From contig CAYXKL010000013.1 in the NCBI GenBank assembly GCA_964464825.1, positions 1 to 39,951 of the forward strand: a stretch of 39,951 nt of DNA, read 5' to 3'. Positions 27,063 to 36,675 of the stretch are shown here, piece by piece (the first letter of the stretch is position 1; every line of letters starts with the position of its first letter). Under the pieces are notes generated by a model. The model saw nothing but the letters and a program-made list of their open reading frames with translations. It had not been told where the DNA came from and did not search any database. The position numbers and the translations under genes are program-made. Source of the DNA: DYJK01 sp964464825 (GTDB lineage Bacteria; Bacteroidota; Ignavibacteria; Ignavibacteriales; Melioribacteraceae).

Positions 27063-28202
27063 ATGCGAATTTTTGAGAATATTAATATTGATTTCATGGG
27101 TAAACGTACTACGTTTTTCCTTGTCTCTTCTGCTTTAATTTTAATCGGCTTGATAAATATTTTGGTTAGAGGTTTATCTTTTGGAATTGATTTTAAAGGT
27201 GGGACTGAAATTGCACTACAGTTTGAAAAACCGATTGAAATCGGTTATGTGAGAGATCAAATTGAAATGATTGGTCTTGGCGATGTTGAAGTAAAAACTT
27301 TTGGCGGCACTACCGGAATTTTACTTAGAACCGAATTACAGGAAATCCCTCAGGAAATTCTTCCTCAAGTTAAATCTAAAATTGAAACTTTAATCGATAA
27401 CATTGCGCCCGGAATTGTTAAAACTGTAGTGGATTCATCAAGCAATTATATAACATATTCTTTCCCTGATGCACAAACTGCTGATATTATCAGTAATAAT
27501 TTATTTTTAGCCGGATTTCAAACATCAAAAGTTATTGATGATCCTCAAGATAAATCCGTAATGATCCGTTTAGGAATTTCTGATTGGATTAAAGATAACT
27601 TATTAGAAAAATTCAGCGATAATAAATTCACAGTTTTAAAAGAAGATAAAGTTGGTCCAAAGGTTGGACAAGAACTTAAAAAAGATGCTGTTGTTGCAGT
27701 TGTACTTTCATTGATTGTTATTTTAATTTATATCGGATTTAGATTTAAATTCACTTTTGCTGTTGGAGCAGTAATTGCATTATTTCATGATGTTTTGATT
27801 ACACTTGGATTATTTGCTCTATTATATGGTGTTATTCCCGGATTGAATTTAGAAATTACGATAACTGTTCTTGCAGCATTTTTAACATTAATTGGTTACT
27901 CGATTAATGATACAGTGGTTGTATTTGATCGTGTTCGAGAACATTTGAAAATTCACAAGACACTGCCGCTTGAAGAAAATATGAATAAAGCTATCAACAA
28001 AACATTCAGTAGAACAATTATCACCGGTCTTGCTACAATATTCAGCATTATAATATTGCTGATTTTTGGCGGAGAAGTTCTAAGAGGTTTTGCGTTTGCA
28101 TTATTTGTTGGAATGATAGCCGGAACCTATTCATCAGTATTCGTTGCAAGCGCATTTGTTCTTGAAATGGCAAATAGAACTAATAAAAAAGTTGAATTTT
28201 AA
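27063..28202 (+). CDS. secF: Protein translocase subunit SecF
   Basis: This 379-residue partner of SecD has a first membrane helix (about 17-36), the GIDFKGGTEI motif (41-50) and a periplasmic domain. The C-terminal five-helix bundle contains LTLIGYSINDTVVVFDRVRE, the SecF signature, and ends RTNKKVEF. It is kept separate from SecD, unlike the fused SecDF of some Bacteroidetes. AGGAG precedes the ATG at 27063. A terminator lies 20 bases after the stop. Confidence 0.96.
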   Translation: MRIFENINIDFMGKRTTFFLVSSALILIGLINILVRGLSFGIDFKGGTEIALQFEKPIEIGYVRDQIEMIGLGDVEVKTFGGTTGILLRTELQEIPQEILPQVKSKIETLIDNIAPGIVKTVVDSSSNYITYSFPDAQTADIISNNLFLAGFQTSKVIDDPQDKSVMIRLGISDWIKDNLLEKFSDNKFTVLKEDKVGPKVGQELKKDAVVAVVLSLIVILIYIGFRFKFTFAVGAVIALFHDVLITLGLFALLYGVIPGLNLEITITVLAAFLTLIGYSINDTVVVFDRVREHLKIHKTLPLEENMNKAINKTFSRTIITGLATIFSIIILLIFGGEVLRGFAFALFVGMIAGTYSSVFVASAFVLEMANRTNKKVEF

Positions 28203-28222
28203 TTGATTAAAATATGAGTAAT

Positions 28223-28250
28223 AAAAAATCCCGCTATTACGGGATTTTTT
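28223..28250. terminator. Bidirectional rho-independent terminator
   Basis: AAAAAATCCCG (28223-28233), loop CTATTA, CGGGATTTTTT (28240-28250): an 11-base-pair stem with T or A tracts on both sides. It can stop both secDF transcription (+) and the long partner-switching operon arriving from the right (-), which ends at 28262. Confidence 0.88.
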
Positions 28251-28261
28251 ATTACTATTAA

Positions 28262-30832
28262 TTAAACATTTTCAATTTTTAGTACAACATAAGTAATATC
28301 ATCATACTGATGCGTTTTTCCTCTGAATGAATCAAGTTCATTTAACAATTTTTTCCCTATCATCTTACAATCATTTTCATAATTACGTACCAGGATTTGT
28401 TTCAGTTTTTCAAATCCAAAAAGTTCATTTGATGAATTCATTAATTCTGTGACACCATCTGAGAAAAAGAAGAATAAATCACCATTATTAAGTTCAATTT
28501 CAATTTCTTCTAATGAACCGGCGAATACATCGCCTTTATCAAGACCAACCCCAACTCCACCCGGTTGGTAAAGCTCAAATAAATTTTTATTAATTCTTAC
28601 CATTGGTGTGTGCCCGGCTCTGCTAATTTTTATAGTCTTTTTATCTAAATCTATAAAAGCTAAAGTAATAGTGATAAACCAATTTTTTTCAATCTCTGCA
28701 AAAATTCTTTTATTTATCTCGGTTAAAATTTCTTTGGGTGATTTATCAATTTCGCAATAAAGCCGAATCATAGTCTGCAATTTGGACATATAAAATGAAG
28801 CACTAAGTCCTTTACCGGAAACATCTCCAATTACAATAAATAATTTTTTATCGGAGATTTGAATTAAATCATAATAGTCACCACCCACATGCATAGCTGG
28901 TATCATAAGACCGAAAAGATCAATTCCTTTAATCTGAGGAAATAATTTAGGCAGAAGACTCTCTTGCATTTTTCTTGCATTTTCTAGATCACGTTCCATC
29001 TTCTGTTTATCAACTTCCGATTCATAGAGTCTTGAATTTTCAATTGAAAGTGCGGTTTGACTGGCAGCTGATAATAATAGTTCAATGTCTTTCCCGTTAA
29101 ATTGAGAACCGGAATATTTTAATCCGAATAGAATTAATCCTATTACTTTTGATTTTATAATTAAGGGAATCACTGTATATATTTCTTCATCTAGCAATAA
29201 TGTTAAGCGCCCATTAATAAGATGTTTAAAGTCCTGACGTTCAATAAATGGCTTTCTTCCAAAAGAATTTTGTTCAAGAAAATATTTTTCAATAGCACCG
29301 TTCTCATCAACAATTCTCAAATCAGGATTATAAAAACCTTGCTGTCTTACCAATGAATATGCTTTTTCAGTTCCATTATTGTTAATCATAAGTCCAAAAT
29401 GAGAAAGTTTTAAAGACTTCACAAATAATTGCTGTGTTGAATCTAATATATTATCAAAACCTACGATAGAAGCAACATCACCGCTGAATTTTAAGAGACT
29501 TTTTTGGAATGTGAATTGTTCGGGATAAAATTTTTCTGTGAGCAGATCCTGAAATTTATCTTTGGTTGATTGAAAAACCATCGCAAAGATTACAAAAATA
29601 ATTCCAGCAACGATGCCCTGATATTCATCACTAAATGCAGCACCAACACTTTGTCCTATAACATAAATAAAAATGAAATAGACCCCGGCTAAAGTAGCTG
29701 TAGCTAATCCATAAACTATAGTATTTTTAATTACATCACTTACATCCATAAGTGAATAACGGAAAATTGAATATCCAAAAGCAATTGGAAGAAGTGCAAT
29801 CAAAATAATTGGGGTGAAAAATTCTGGATTGTTAAAAATTAATCCGGCAATGGCACCGGCAATAAAATATGTATAGATCAAAGAAAGTACACCAACTACA
29901 TATGCTATTAGAATAATAAAAATTGGTGTTCTGGCATTTTTAGTATTGAGATGTAAGTAATTTATAAATAAAAGAACCAACCCAACTAATAATCCTATAC
30001 CGATAAAAAATGCAATGATATTAAAGAATCTATTATAAAAAGTACTATCGCGAAGTATATAACCAAAATATATTTTTAATCCCAATGTTAATAGAAATGT
30101 AAAAACTGCTGTATAATAAAGATTTTTAGGAAACCATTTCTTACTAACAAATCCGTAATCTTTTGGAAATATTGAAAAGAAATGGAACAACATAAATGGT
30201 ATGAAAACTCCGCTGAAATGAATTAAATTTTCAACAGTTAAAAATAAAGGAATATTTCGTACAACCGGATTATCAACAACTTCACCGCGGTATAATAAAC
30301 TTATCATTGAATAAAGAACAAATAAGAGTCCGAGTTTGTAAAATATTCTTTGTGTTCTCCCTTCCGGTTTTGCCATAAAAACTACAAAGCCAACAATTAA
30401 CCATAACGATGAAAGGAGAGTTAAGGCTAATCCTTGAAAATTTATTAATTTTTTTACAAGTATCGGTGTATCAAAAATCCTTTCACCACGTTTGATAGTA
30501 TAGGTAGCGTAATCCCCTTTTTGAACCTTATCTAAAATCTGTGTAGCAACAAAAGTATTTTTAGTACTTTTACCATCAATTGCTAATAGCTGATCACCAT
30601 CACGAATACCGGCATTCCAGGCAACACCATCAACTTTTACCTGAGTAATAAAAACTGCTGAACTATCACTTTTTACTTTTTCGGGTAACCACAAACATTC
30701 ATCATTTGATTGGGCTGTAACACTAAATATGAAAATAAAATTTGTAAAGCATATTAACATGAATAAAATTGTAATAGCAATTACAAATTTCAATCGGTGT
30801 TTTATCCAAAACTTTTTAAGTGAATTTTTCAT
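28262..30832 (-). CDS. PDZ / multi-TM / GAF / PP2C (SpoIIE-type) sensor phosphatase
   Basis: This 856-residue protein has a membrane helix (about 16-38) and then a PDZ-like domain (about 50-127) on the extracytoplasmic side, with GVAWNAGIRDGDQLLAIDG. About eight more membrane helices follow (135-420), then a GAF domain (about 450-600) and a SpoIIE/RsbU-type PP2C domain (about 628-856) behind the linker ARKMQESLLP. Metal-site Asp residues are D652 (GGDYYD), D670 (GDVSGKG), D792 (SDGVTE) and D844/D845 (YDDIT). It should dephosphorylate a STAS anti-anti-sigma protein in response to an envelope signal; the signal is unknown. Last gene of the operon, overlapping its neighbour by one base. Confidence 0.88.
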   Translation of the reverse strand: MKNSLKKFWIKHRLKFVIAITILFMLICFTNFIFIFSVTAQSNDECLWLPEKVKSDSSAVFITQVKVDGVAWNAGIRDGDQLLAIDGKSTKNTFVATQILDKVQKGDYATYTIKRGERIFDTPILVKKLINFQGLALTLLSSLWLIVGFVVFMAKPEGRTQRIFYKLGLLFVLYSMISLLYRGEVVDNPVVRNIPLFLTVENLIHFSGVFIPFMLFHFFSIFPKDYGFVSKKWFPKNLYYTAVFTFLLTLGLKIYFGYILRDSTFYNRFFNIIAFFIGIGLLVGLVLLFINYLHLNTKNARTPIFIILIAYVVGVLSLIYTYFIAGAIAGLIFNNPEFFTPIILIALLPIAFGYSIFRYSLMDVSDVIKNTIVYGLATATLAGVYFIFIYVIGQSVGAAFSDEYQGIVAGIIFVIFAMVFQSTKDKFQDLLTEKFYPEQFTFQKSLLKFSGDVASIVGFDNILDSTQQLFVKSLKLSHFGLMINNNGTEKAYSLVRQQGFYNPDLRIVDENGAIEKYFLEQNSFGRKPFIERQDFKHLINGRLTLLLDEEIYTVIPLIIKSKVIGLILFGLKYSGSQFNGKDIELLLSAASQTALSIENSRLYESEVDKQKMERDLENARKMQESLLPKLFPQIKGIDLFGLMIPAMHVGGDYYDLIQISDKKLFIVIGDVSGKGLSASFYMSKLQTMIRLYCEIDKSPKEILTEINKRIFAEIEKNWFITITLAFIDLDKKTIKISRAGHTPMVRINKNLFELYQPGGVGVGLDKGDVFAGSLEEIEIELNNGDLFFFFSDGVTELMNSSNELFGFEKLKQILVRNYENDCKMIGKKLLNELDSFRGKTHQYDDITYVVLKIENV

Positions 30833-32511
30833 TATTTAACCTTCAGAACCAAGCAAGTAATATCATCACTTTGTTCTGCATCTATAGTATATTCATATAC
30901 AGCACGTTTAATTGCATCTAGTATTTGTTCAGGAGAATTTTCAGCTTCTTTTAATACAATATTTTCAAGATACTCATCAGAAAATTCTTCATTTTTAATA
31001 TTCATTGCCTCTGTAATTCCATCAGTAAACATTACAATTGTATCACCGCTATTTAATTTTATAGTTTCCGATATATAAGGTATTGTTGTAGGTAAAACAC
31101 CTAAAATCATCCCTCCCTTCTTTAACTTATTAATCTTGCCATTATAGACGTGCAAAGGGGGATTATGTCCGGCATTTACATAAGTAAACTCATTTTTTGC
31201 ATTATCAACAATACCCCAAAAAAACGTAATAAAACTTCCAAGAGTAGTATTTTCAGCAACTAAATCGTTCATTAAATTGGTTGCATCTGCAAGGGGAAGC
31301 TTTTGTTTGCAAATTGATTTCAAAAATGCTTGTAAATTTGCCATTAATAATGCTGCCGGTACACCTTTACCTGATACATCAGCAACTGCAATAAGTACTT
31401 TATCACTATCCAGTTTAACTATGTCGTAATAATCACAACCCACCATTCTCGCTGAAAGATTATAAGCAGCTAGTTCAACATTAGAAAATTGAGGTATTTT
31501 TTTAGGTAAAAGATTTCTTTGAATATTCCGTGCTATCTCTAAATCTTTTTCTAATCTTTGTTTTTCTAAAGTCTCTTTAAAAAGTCGTGCATTTTCAATT
31601 GAAATAATTGCTAAACTTCCAACAGATGAAACAAATTCTATATCAGATCTTGTGTATTGTAAGTTATTTTTCCGTTTGCCTAAAATGATTAATCCTTTTG
31701 TTTCATTTTTAATTTGCATAGGAACTACAAGATCAATTCCAATATCTGCAAATACTTTGTAATCACCTACCATTTCATTAGAAGTTATTGGTTTTATAAA
31801 TTTATTAGCATCGCATTTTTTTAAAGCAATACTCAAACTTTCTTCATCAAATCGATTTTCTAAGAATGATAACTTATATTCATTACAAGTAACAATTGAA
31901 TATTTGGAAACGAGCATTTGACCAATCAAAGAATAAACAATTAATTTACCAATTGTTTCAGTTTGTAAAATCCCACTGAACTCCTTACTCAAATCGAATA
32001 AAGAACTTAGTTGATTTACTTTTGCATCAAGTTCACGGTTAACTTTTTTTAATTTTTCAACTATTAAAGAATTTTCAATTGCTGTAGCACCTATATTTAA
32101 GATTGTGTTAAGGAAATCCAAATCTTCTTTTTCGTAAGGTTTATTTGTTAATCTGTTGCCAAGAATCAAAAATCCTTTAACACTATCAAAAGATTTTATC
32201 TTTACACAAATAGGAAAATTATTTTGTTTAGCAAATCCATCAACTTTCTCAAAACAATCGGTATCGCTTTCATTTACTGTGGGAAATGAATTAATAATTT
32301 CTTTACTAATTCCCTTATTAGAACTAATCTTGAGAAGTCCTTCATCATTAAATAATGCAGCCATTCCTTTTGTAGTGTGAAATTTACTTAGACAAGTAAG
32401 CAAGATATTACTTAATGCAAAATTAATGTCAAGACTTGAATTGACTAAGTTGCTGAAATCAACAAGAGCAGCAAAATTTCTTAAGGTTGCGCTATTATCT
32501 TGTGTTTGCAT
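30832..32511 (-). CDS. Cytoplasmic double-GAF PP2C (SpoIIE/RsbU-type) phosphatase
   Basis: This 559-residue protein has no membrane segment. Two GAF domains (about 10-150 and 165-310) precede the RsbU-type linker ARNIQRNLLP and a PP2C domain (about 325-559) with D360 (GCDYYD), D378 (ADVSGKG), D497 (FTDGITEA) and D549/D550 (SDDIT). The expected target is a phosphorylated STAS protein; the GAF pair would sense a small ligand, redox state or a partner protein. It follows the RsbW-like kinase by two bases, the order phosphatase-next-to-kinase seen in rsb operons. Confidence 0.9.
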   Translation of the reverse strand: MQTQDNSATLRNFAALVDFSNLVNSSLDINFALSNILLTCLSKFHTTKGMAALFNDEGLLKISSNKGISKEIINSFPTVNESDTDCFEKVDGFAKQNNFPICVKIKSFDSVKGFLILGNRLTNKPYEKEDLDFLNTILNIGATAIENSLIVEKLKKVNRELDAKVNQLSSLFDLSKEFSGILQTETIGKLIVYSLIGQMLVSKYSIVTCNEYKLSFLENRFDEESLSIALKKCDANKFIKPITSNEMVGDYKVFADIGIDLVVPMQIKNETKGLIILGKRKNNLQYTRSDIEFVSSVGSLAIISIENARLFKETLEKQRLEKDLEIARNIQRNLLPKKIPQFSNVELAAYNLSARMVGCDYYDIVKLDSDKVLIAVADVSGKGVPAALLMANLQAFLKSICKQKLPLADATNLMNDLVAENTTLGSFITFFWGIVDNAKNEFTYVNAGHNPPLHVYNGKINKLKKGGMILGVLPTTIPYISETIKLNSGDTIVMFTDGITEAMNIKNEEFSDEYLENIVLKEAENSPEQILDAIKRAVYEYTIDAEQSDDITCLVLKVK

Positions 32512-32513
32512 CC

Positions 32514-32951
32514 TTATCTGGGGAGATATTTGACTAAAACCACTTGGTTTTTATTGCCAGTAAGAGTGGAATAATTAACTTCATCCATCAATTTTCGAAT
32601 TAAATATATTCCTAATCCACCCACTTTTTTCTGTTTATAATATTCAATGATATTAGGTTCGGGAACATTGTTGGGATTAAAATGTTTTCCTTCATCTGTA
32701 ATAGAAATGGTGAATTTTGTATCCGTATATTTTATTGTAACTGTTATTTCTCCGTCGGGAGAGAAATTATAAGCGTGTTTAATAATATTCGTACACGCTT
32801 CATCAACAGCCAAAATAATTTTTCCGATTGTCTCTTCTGAAAAACCGCTTTCTTCTGCAGCTTTTTTTGTAAATGACCGGACAACAGAAAGATTATCAGT
32901 TGTACTCTTTACAACAAGCTCTTTTTCAATTTTTTTATTAGCGTAGCTCAA
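32514..32951 (-). CDS. RsbW-like serine/threonine-protein kinase (anti-sigma-factor type, HATPase_c_2)
   Basis: This 145-residue GHKL kinase of the RsbW/SpoIIAB type has an N box LAVDEACTNIIKHAY (N55), a G1 box TDEGKHFNP (D86) and a G2 box GGLGIYLI (about 111-118). Such proteins phosphorylate a STAS antagonist and, when free, hold a sigma factor or other target. It starts with TTG at 32951, overlapping the STAS stop by four bases (TTGA), so the two partners are translationally coupled and made in balance. No sigmaB/sigmaF-type sigma gene is near; the only sigma gene in the operon is ECF-type. Confidence 0.92.
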   Translation of the reverse strand: MSYANKKIEKELVVKSTTDNLSVVRSFTKKAAEESGFSEETIGKIILAVDEACTNIIKHAYNFSPDGEITVTIKYTDTKFTISITDEGKHFNPNNVPEPNIIEYYKQKKVGGLGIYLIRKLMDEVNYSTLTGNKNQVVLVKYLPR

Positions 32952-33307
32952 GCTTGACCTTGTAAGTTAAACTTCTGAATTGCTTCTGGTTCTTCTTTGT
33001 AGAACTCGTACAAAATCGGGAATCCAAGAAGATCAAAAATGTTATAAACACTTTCTTTCATGTTAGAAAATTTAATATCTCCTTTGTTCTCACGCATTGT
33101 TTCAACATATGCCATGAAAACTCCCAATCCGGCACTGCTTATATATTTAAGGTCATTAAAATTGACTACAACCTTAAATTGTTTTTCATCCAGCAGTTTA
33201 TTGAATACATTTTCAAGTTCCGGTGCGGTGTGGGCATCGAGATACCCTTTTACATCAATCACACTTACGTTACCGACATCACGTAAGTTGACATTGAAAT
33301 CCGCCAT
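32948..33307 (-). CDS. STAS-domain anti-sigma factor antagonist
   Basis: This 119-residue STAS protein of the RsbV/SpoIIAA kind has VSVIDVKGYLDAHTAPELE and the phosphoacceptor segment LKYISSAGLGVF (Ser57/Ser58). A C-terminal extension of about 15 residues follows the fold. Unphosphorylated, it should bind the RsbW-like kinase encoded just downstream and release that kinase's target; the three PP2C proteins around it should reset it. A CGGAGAG ribosome site precedes the ATG. It sits between the phosphatase genes, directly coupled to the kinase gene. Confidence 0.93.
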   Translation of the reverse strand: MADFNVNLRDVGNVSVIDVKGYLDAHTAPELENVFNKLLDEKQFKVVVNFNDLKYISSAGLGVFMAYVETMRENKGDIKFSNMKESVYNIFDLLGFPILYEFYKEEPEAIQKFNLQGQA

Positions 33308-33335
33308 TAATACTCTCCGATTCTTATTAATATTA

Positions 33336-35375
33336 TTATTTCCACTTAAATAAAACTAATGTAATATCATCATGTTGCTGATGATCTTTTGTAAATGTAG
33401 TAATTTCTTTCATTAATTCATTAGTTATCTGATCTAAATTTTTACTACGGTTTTGATGAATTATACTTTCGAATCTTTCATAACCAAAATCTTCATCTCT
33501 AGCATTTTTGGCCTCGGGAATACCATCCGAATAGAATGCAATAATATCTCCATTCAATAACTTAATTTGCATTTCTTTTAACGTATTTGCAAATCCAGAT
33601 GAATAGTCCAATCCAATGCCAATACCATTTGGCTGAAGTCTTTCTATCTTTTCATTACTAGATAATATAACCGGCGGATGACCGGCACGTGCAAAATTAA
33701 TAATTCCATCATTTAAATCTAAAACGCCATAAATTACAGTTACAAAACTCTTTTTATCTAAGCTATCTTTTAATACATCATTCACTTTTACTAAAAGTTC
33801 ACTCGGTTTTAAAATTATTTTTGATAATGATTCAAAAATACCCTTTACTTCTGCCATAATAAAAGCTGCGGAAATTCCTTTACCCGATACATCCGCAACA
33901 ACAAACCCAAGTTTATTATTATCAAGATTGAAAAAATCATAATAATCGCCGCCGACTTCAAATGCCGGAATAAACAAAGCAGAAACTTCTAGTTTTTCAG
34001 ATACCGGAACGTGGTTTGGTAAAATTTTCTTTTGAATATCACGTGCAACATCAAGCTCTTTTTCTAATCTTTCTTTTTCAATTGATTCGGCAATAAGTTT
34101 AGCATTTTCTAAAGCAACAGCAGCATAATCTGCAAATGCTTGTAAAGATTTCTTTTCATCTTCATCATAATTAACATTATTTTGACGTGCCGTAAAAAGA
34201 AATCCATTTATTTCTTCGTGTACTTTTAATGGTGCTATGGCTAAAGATTTCAAGTCACCCATTACCGATTTAATATCCGAAGTCACAGAATCAAAATAAA
34301 TTGTTTGAACCCTGACTAATTCACTTTCTTCATTTTCAAGTAAACTTCTTGTTAATTTATCAGCATCTATATATGCAATATTTTTAACAGCACTCAATTC
34401 ATAATTATTATCTTTCTTTGTAACCAGCCATGCAGAGTAAGAGTTGCACACTTTGGTAGTAATATTCATAACAGTATCAGCTAATTCTTTGAAATCGAAA
34501 ACTTGAGTGATTAATTTAGTTAGATCCATAAATGATGATGCTTCTTCGGCCTTTCTATCGAATGCTTCTGCTGTTGGTAAATGGAAAAGTGTTGTAAAAA
34601 ATATTACCCCGAAATAAATCATACCGTAAATCATCACCAAACTAAACAGAGTATATAAACCGGGTGAGAAAGAAATCAATAATTGACGTATTGAATTTGT
34701 TTCGCTCAGCATACCGAAATTAAAACCGAAAAGAACAGATAGAATTGTAGAGATAATTAATAAATAAATTTTTTGTTTCTTAACAATAAATGCAATCCAG
34801 GATACACGGAGTGAATTTATGCATATAAGAACTATAGTAACTACAAAAAATGCATCATGAGGATAATCAAAATCACTATCTATTTTTAATAATAGGTTTG
34901 AGAAAAAAGAGAGAGAAATAAATACCAGCATTGTATTGAAATATGTCTGTGGATCTTTCTTTTGTCTTAGAAAAAAAAGTTCTCTAAAAGTAGAAAAGAT
35001 GTACACAGATGCACCAAGAAAAACAAAAATCAATGCAATGGAAAAAAGGGAGTTAAAAAGATTAAGATTACTATCTGTTAAAGATAAATCACCCAGCAAA
35101 GACATCGAAATTGAAATAACAAAAAAAACTAAAGCAGCTAATATTCCGGCATTAAGTACAAGTGTTAATGGAGAATCTGTTTTTGCACTTAAAAAAGGAT
35201 GGATATATTTATATAAAAAAAAGATTGTTACAAATACTAATATTTCATTTATAAAAGATAAAATAAGTGTGTTGTGTAGTGGGAACACTATATTATATAA
35301 GAATAATAAAATTGAAGTTAGAATAGCATTCTCTAATCCCTTTGTACGAGTATTATTTTGAATATTATTTATCAC
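33336..35375 (-). CDS. Membrane-bound GAF / PP2C (SpoIIE-type) phosphatase
   Basis: This 679-residue protein starts with about eight membrane helices (residues 15-262) that form a sensor region without a large loop. A GAF domain (about 280-425) is followed by the linker ARDIQKKILP and a PP2C domain (about 440-679) with D477 (GGDYYD), D495 (ADVSGKG), D617 (YSDGIPEA) and D669/D670 (HDDIT). By family it dephosphorylates a STAS protein. The start appears to be GTG at 35375; no ATG lies near and no good ribosome site is seen, so the exact start is less sure. It lies 21 bases after the single-pass membrane protein gene. Confidence 0.88.
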   Translation of the reverse strand: MINNIQNNTRTKGLENAILTSILLFLYNIVFPLHNTLILSFINEILVFVTIFFLYKYIHPFLSAKTDSPLTLVLNAGILAALVFFVISISMSLLGDLSLTDSNLNLFNSLFSIALIFVFLGASVYIFSTFRELFFLRQKKDPQTYFNTMLVFISLSFFSNLLLKIDSDFDYPHDAFFVVTIVLICINSLRVSWIAFIVKKQKIYLLIISTILSVLFGFNFGMLSETNSIRQLLISFSPGLYTLFSLVMIYGMIYFGVIFFTTLFHLPTAEAFDRKAEEASSFMDLTKLITQVFDFKELADTVMNITTKVCNSYSAWLVTKKDNNYELSAVKNIAYIDADKLTRSLLENEESELVRVQTIYFDSVTSDIKSVMGDLKSLAIAPLKVHEEINGFLFTARQNNVNYDEDEKKSLQAFADYAAVALENAKLIAESIEKERLEKELDVARDIQKKILPNHVPVSEKLEVSALFIPAFEVGGDYYDFFNLDNNKLGFVVADVSGKGISAAFIMAEVKGIFESLSKIILKPSELLVKVNDVLKDSLDKKSFVTVIYGVLDLNDGIINFARAGHPPVILSSNEKIERLQPNGIGIGLDYSSGFANTLKEMQIKLLNGDIIAFYSDGIPEAKNARDEDFGYERFESIIHQNRSKNLDQITNELMKEITTFTKDHQQHDDITLVLFKWK

Positions 35376-35396
35376 GATAAATTTTTGAAATAAATT

Positions 35397-36674
35397 TTAT
35401 TTTTTAATTACAGAATCTGTTGCGGTAGATTTGGTTGTTGATTTTGTACGAATTTTATTCCAATCGGAGTTCAATTTCATAGACTTTTTAATAGAATCTT
35501 CTAAAGCACGTCCAAAAGAATCCATCTTAGCACCAAATTTATCCCAATCTTTGATATTCTGTTTAGATACCATATCCAATGCTTTTTTAGCAATATCTGT
35601 AGGATTTGAATAATTAAACTGAAATTCAATCGGCTTTTTGGGAATTGGAGGAATCTTTGGAATGTTTTGCTTTTTCTCATTAATAACATTTTTACTTGAG
35701 CTAACAGTTAAACTTTTTAGCTTTTCAGTAACTTTATCAAGTTTAATTCTTAAACTATCATTTGATAAACCTACGGAAACATTTGGTATAGATGGTATAA
35801 CAGCATAATAGAAATTTGTATCCAATGCCATCGTTATAACTTTTTGAGCAATTTTCATATTTTTTTCTATATCGATATCCGTATCAATGTCTAAATTGAC
35901 TTCCTCAATTTCTTTCATAGTGAGAGCTTTTTCAAACATTTTTTCATCTAATTTTTTCCAATATTCTTCATTATGAATCTTTCCCAAAGATTTGAAAACA
36001 GTGTCAGGTGTAAAAAAAATGTACTCGTTCTGAGGAAATTCTTTAGTAGAATTTGCAAATGCCACAAGTTGATTTTCTTCTAAATTAGAAAATAGTGTAG
36101 GAAAAATTTCAGATGCTTTTTGAGCGTTAACTTCATTTGCAAAATTTAACAAATCTGCTAAAACTGCTTTTTGCAGATCACTGATTTTGGGATTAACTGC
36201 AATAGTATTTTTTTCATTAGTAAAAACAGATAAATTCAATTCCTTCTTATAACTATTGAGAATAGAATCTGCCTTTAATTTCTGTGAAGGTGTTAATTCC
36301 ATAAAATCAATAAATCTGCTATAATTATCTGTATTAGTATTTAGCTCAACCGGTTTTATTTCGTATACTTGATTCCCATTCTCCTGATTTGATATTATTA
36401 ATACTTTTTTATTTTCTTTATCAATGGGAATGCTCTGATAGAGTGCAAAATTAAATACATCCTCATTGGAAATTTCTGTTCGAGTTAGAAGTGGTTTTAG
36501 ATTCTGTGCATAAAATGAAATTAGATTGTCCTTCCCTTTTTCAATTAAACTGTTGATATTTTTTTTATTCATCCTAAAAAAAATCATTAGTACAATTGTT
36601 AGAAGAACAAAGGCAGATACTGGTGCGTACCGTTTGAGAAATAATTTTATTTTTTTTGTATCGAGGTCATGCAT
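35397..36674 (-). CDS. Single-pass membrane protein of unknown family, next to ECF sigma gene
   Basis: I do not recognise the family. The 425-residue protein has a 15-residue basic cytoplasmic tail, one membrane helix (about 16-33) and a large, Lys/Asp/Asn-rich helical part outside. An MELTPSQKLKADSIL stretch (125-139) recalls the LTxxQ repeats of CpxP/Spy-like periplasmic proteins. A Pro-rich IPKIPPIPKKP lies at 338-348 and a Ser/Thr/Lys tail at the end. Only one base separates it from the sigma gene, the usual place of an anti-sigma factor, but the cytoplasmic tail is too short for a known sigma-binding domain and there is no zinc-finger HxxxCxxC. A stress-sensing partner is a guess. Confidence 0.6.
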   Translation of the reverse strand: MHDLDTKKIKLFLKRYAPVSAFVLLTIVLMIFFRMNKKNINSLIEKGKDNLISFYAQNLKPLLTRTEISNEDVFNFALYQSIPIDKENKKVLIISNQENGNQVYEIKPVELNTNTDNYSRFIDFMELTPSQKLKADSILNSYKKELNLSVFTNEKNTIAVNPKISDLQKAVLADLLNFANEVNAQKASEIFPTLFSNLEENQLVAFANSTKEFPQNEYIFFTPDTVFKSLGKIHNEEYWKKLDEKMFEKALTMKEIEEVNLDIDTDIDIEKNMKIAQKVITMALDTNFYYAVIPSIPNVSVGLSNDSLRIKLDKVTEKLKSLTVSSSKNVINEKKQNIPKIPPIPKKPIEFQFNYSNPTDIAKKALDMVSKQNIKDWDKFGAKMDSFGRALEDSIKKSMKLNSDWNKIRTKSTTKSTATDSVIKK

Positions 36675-36675
36675 T

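Noticed and set aside
34936..35361. A 141-codon open frame on the + strand
   Set aside because: It lies antisense to the membrane-helix part of the 679-residue phosphatase gene, is Lys/Ile-rich with no recognisable domain and has no ribosome site; it is a frame shadow.
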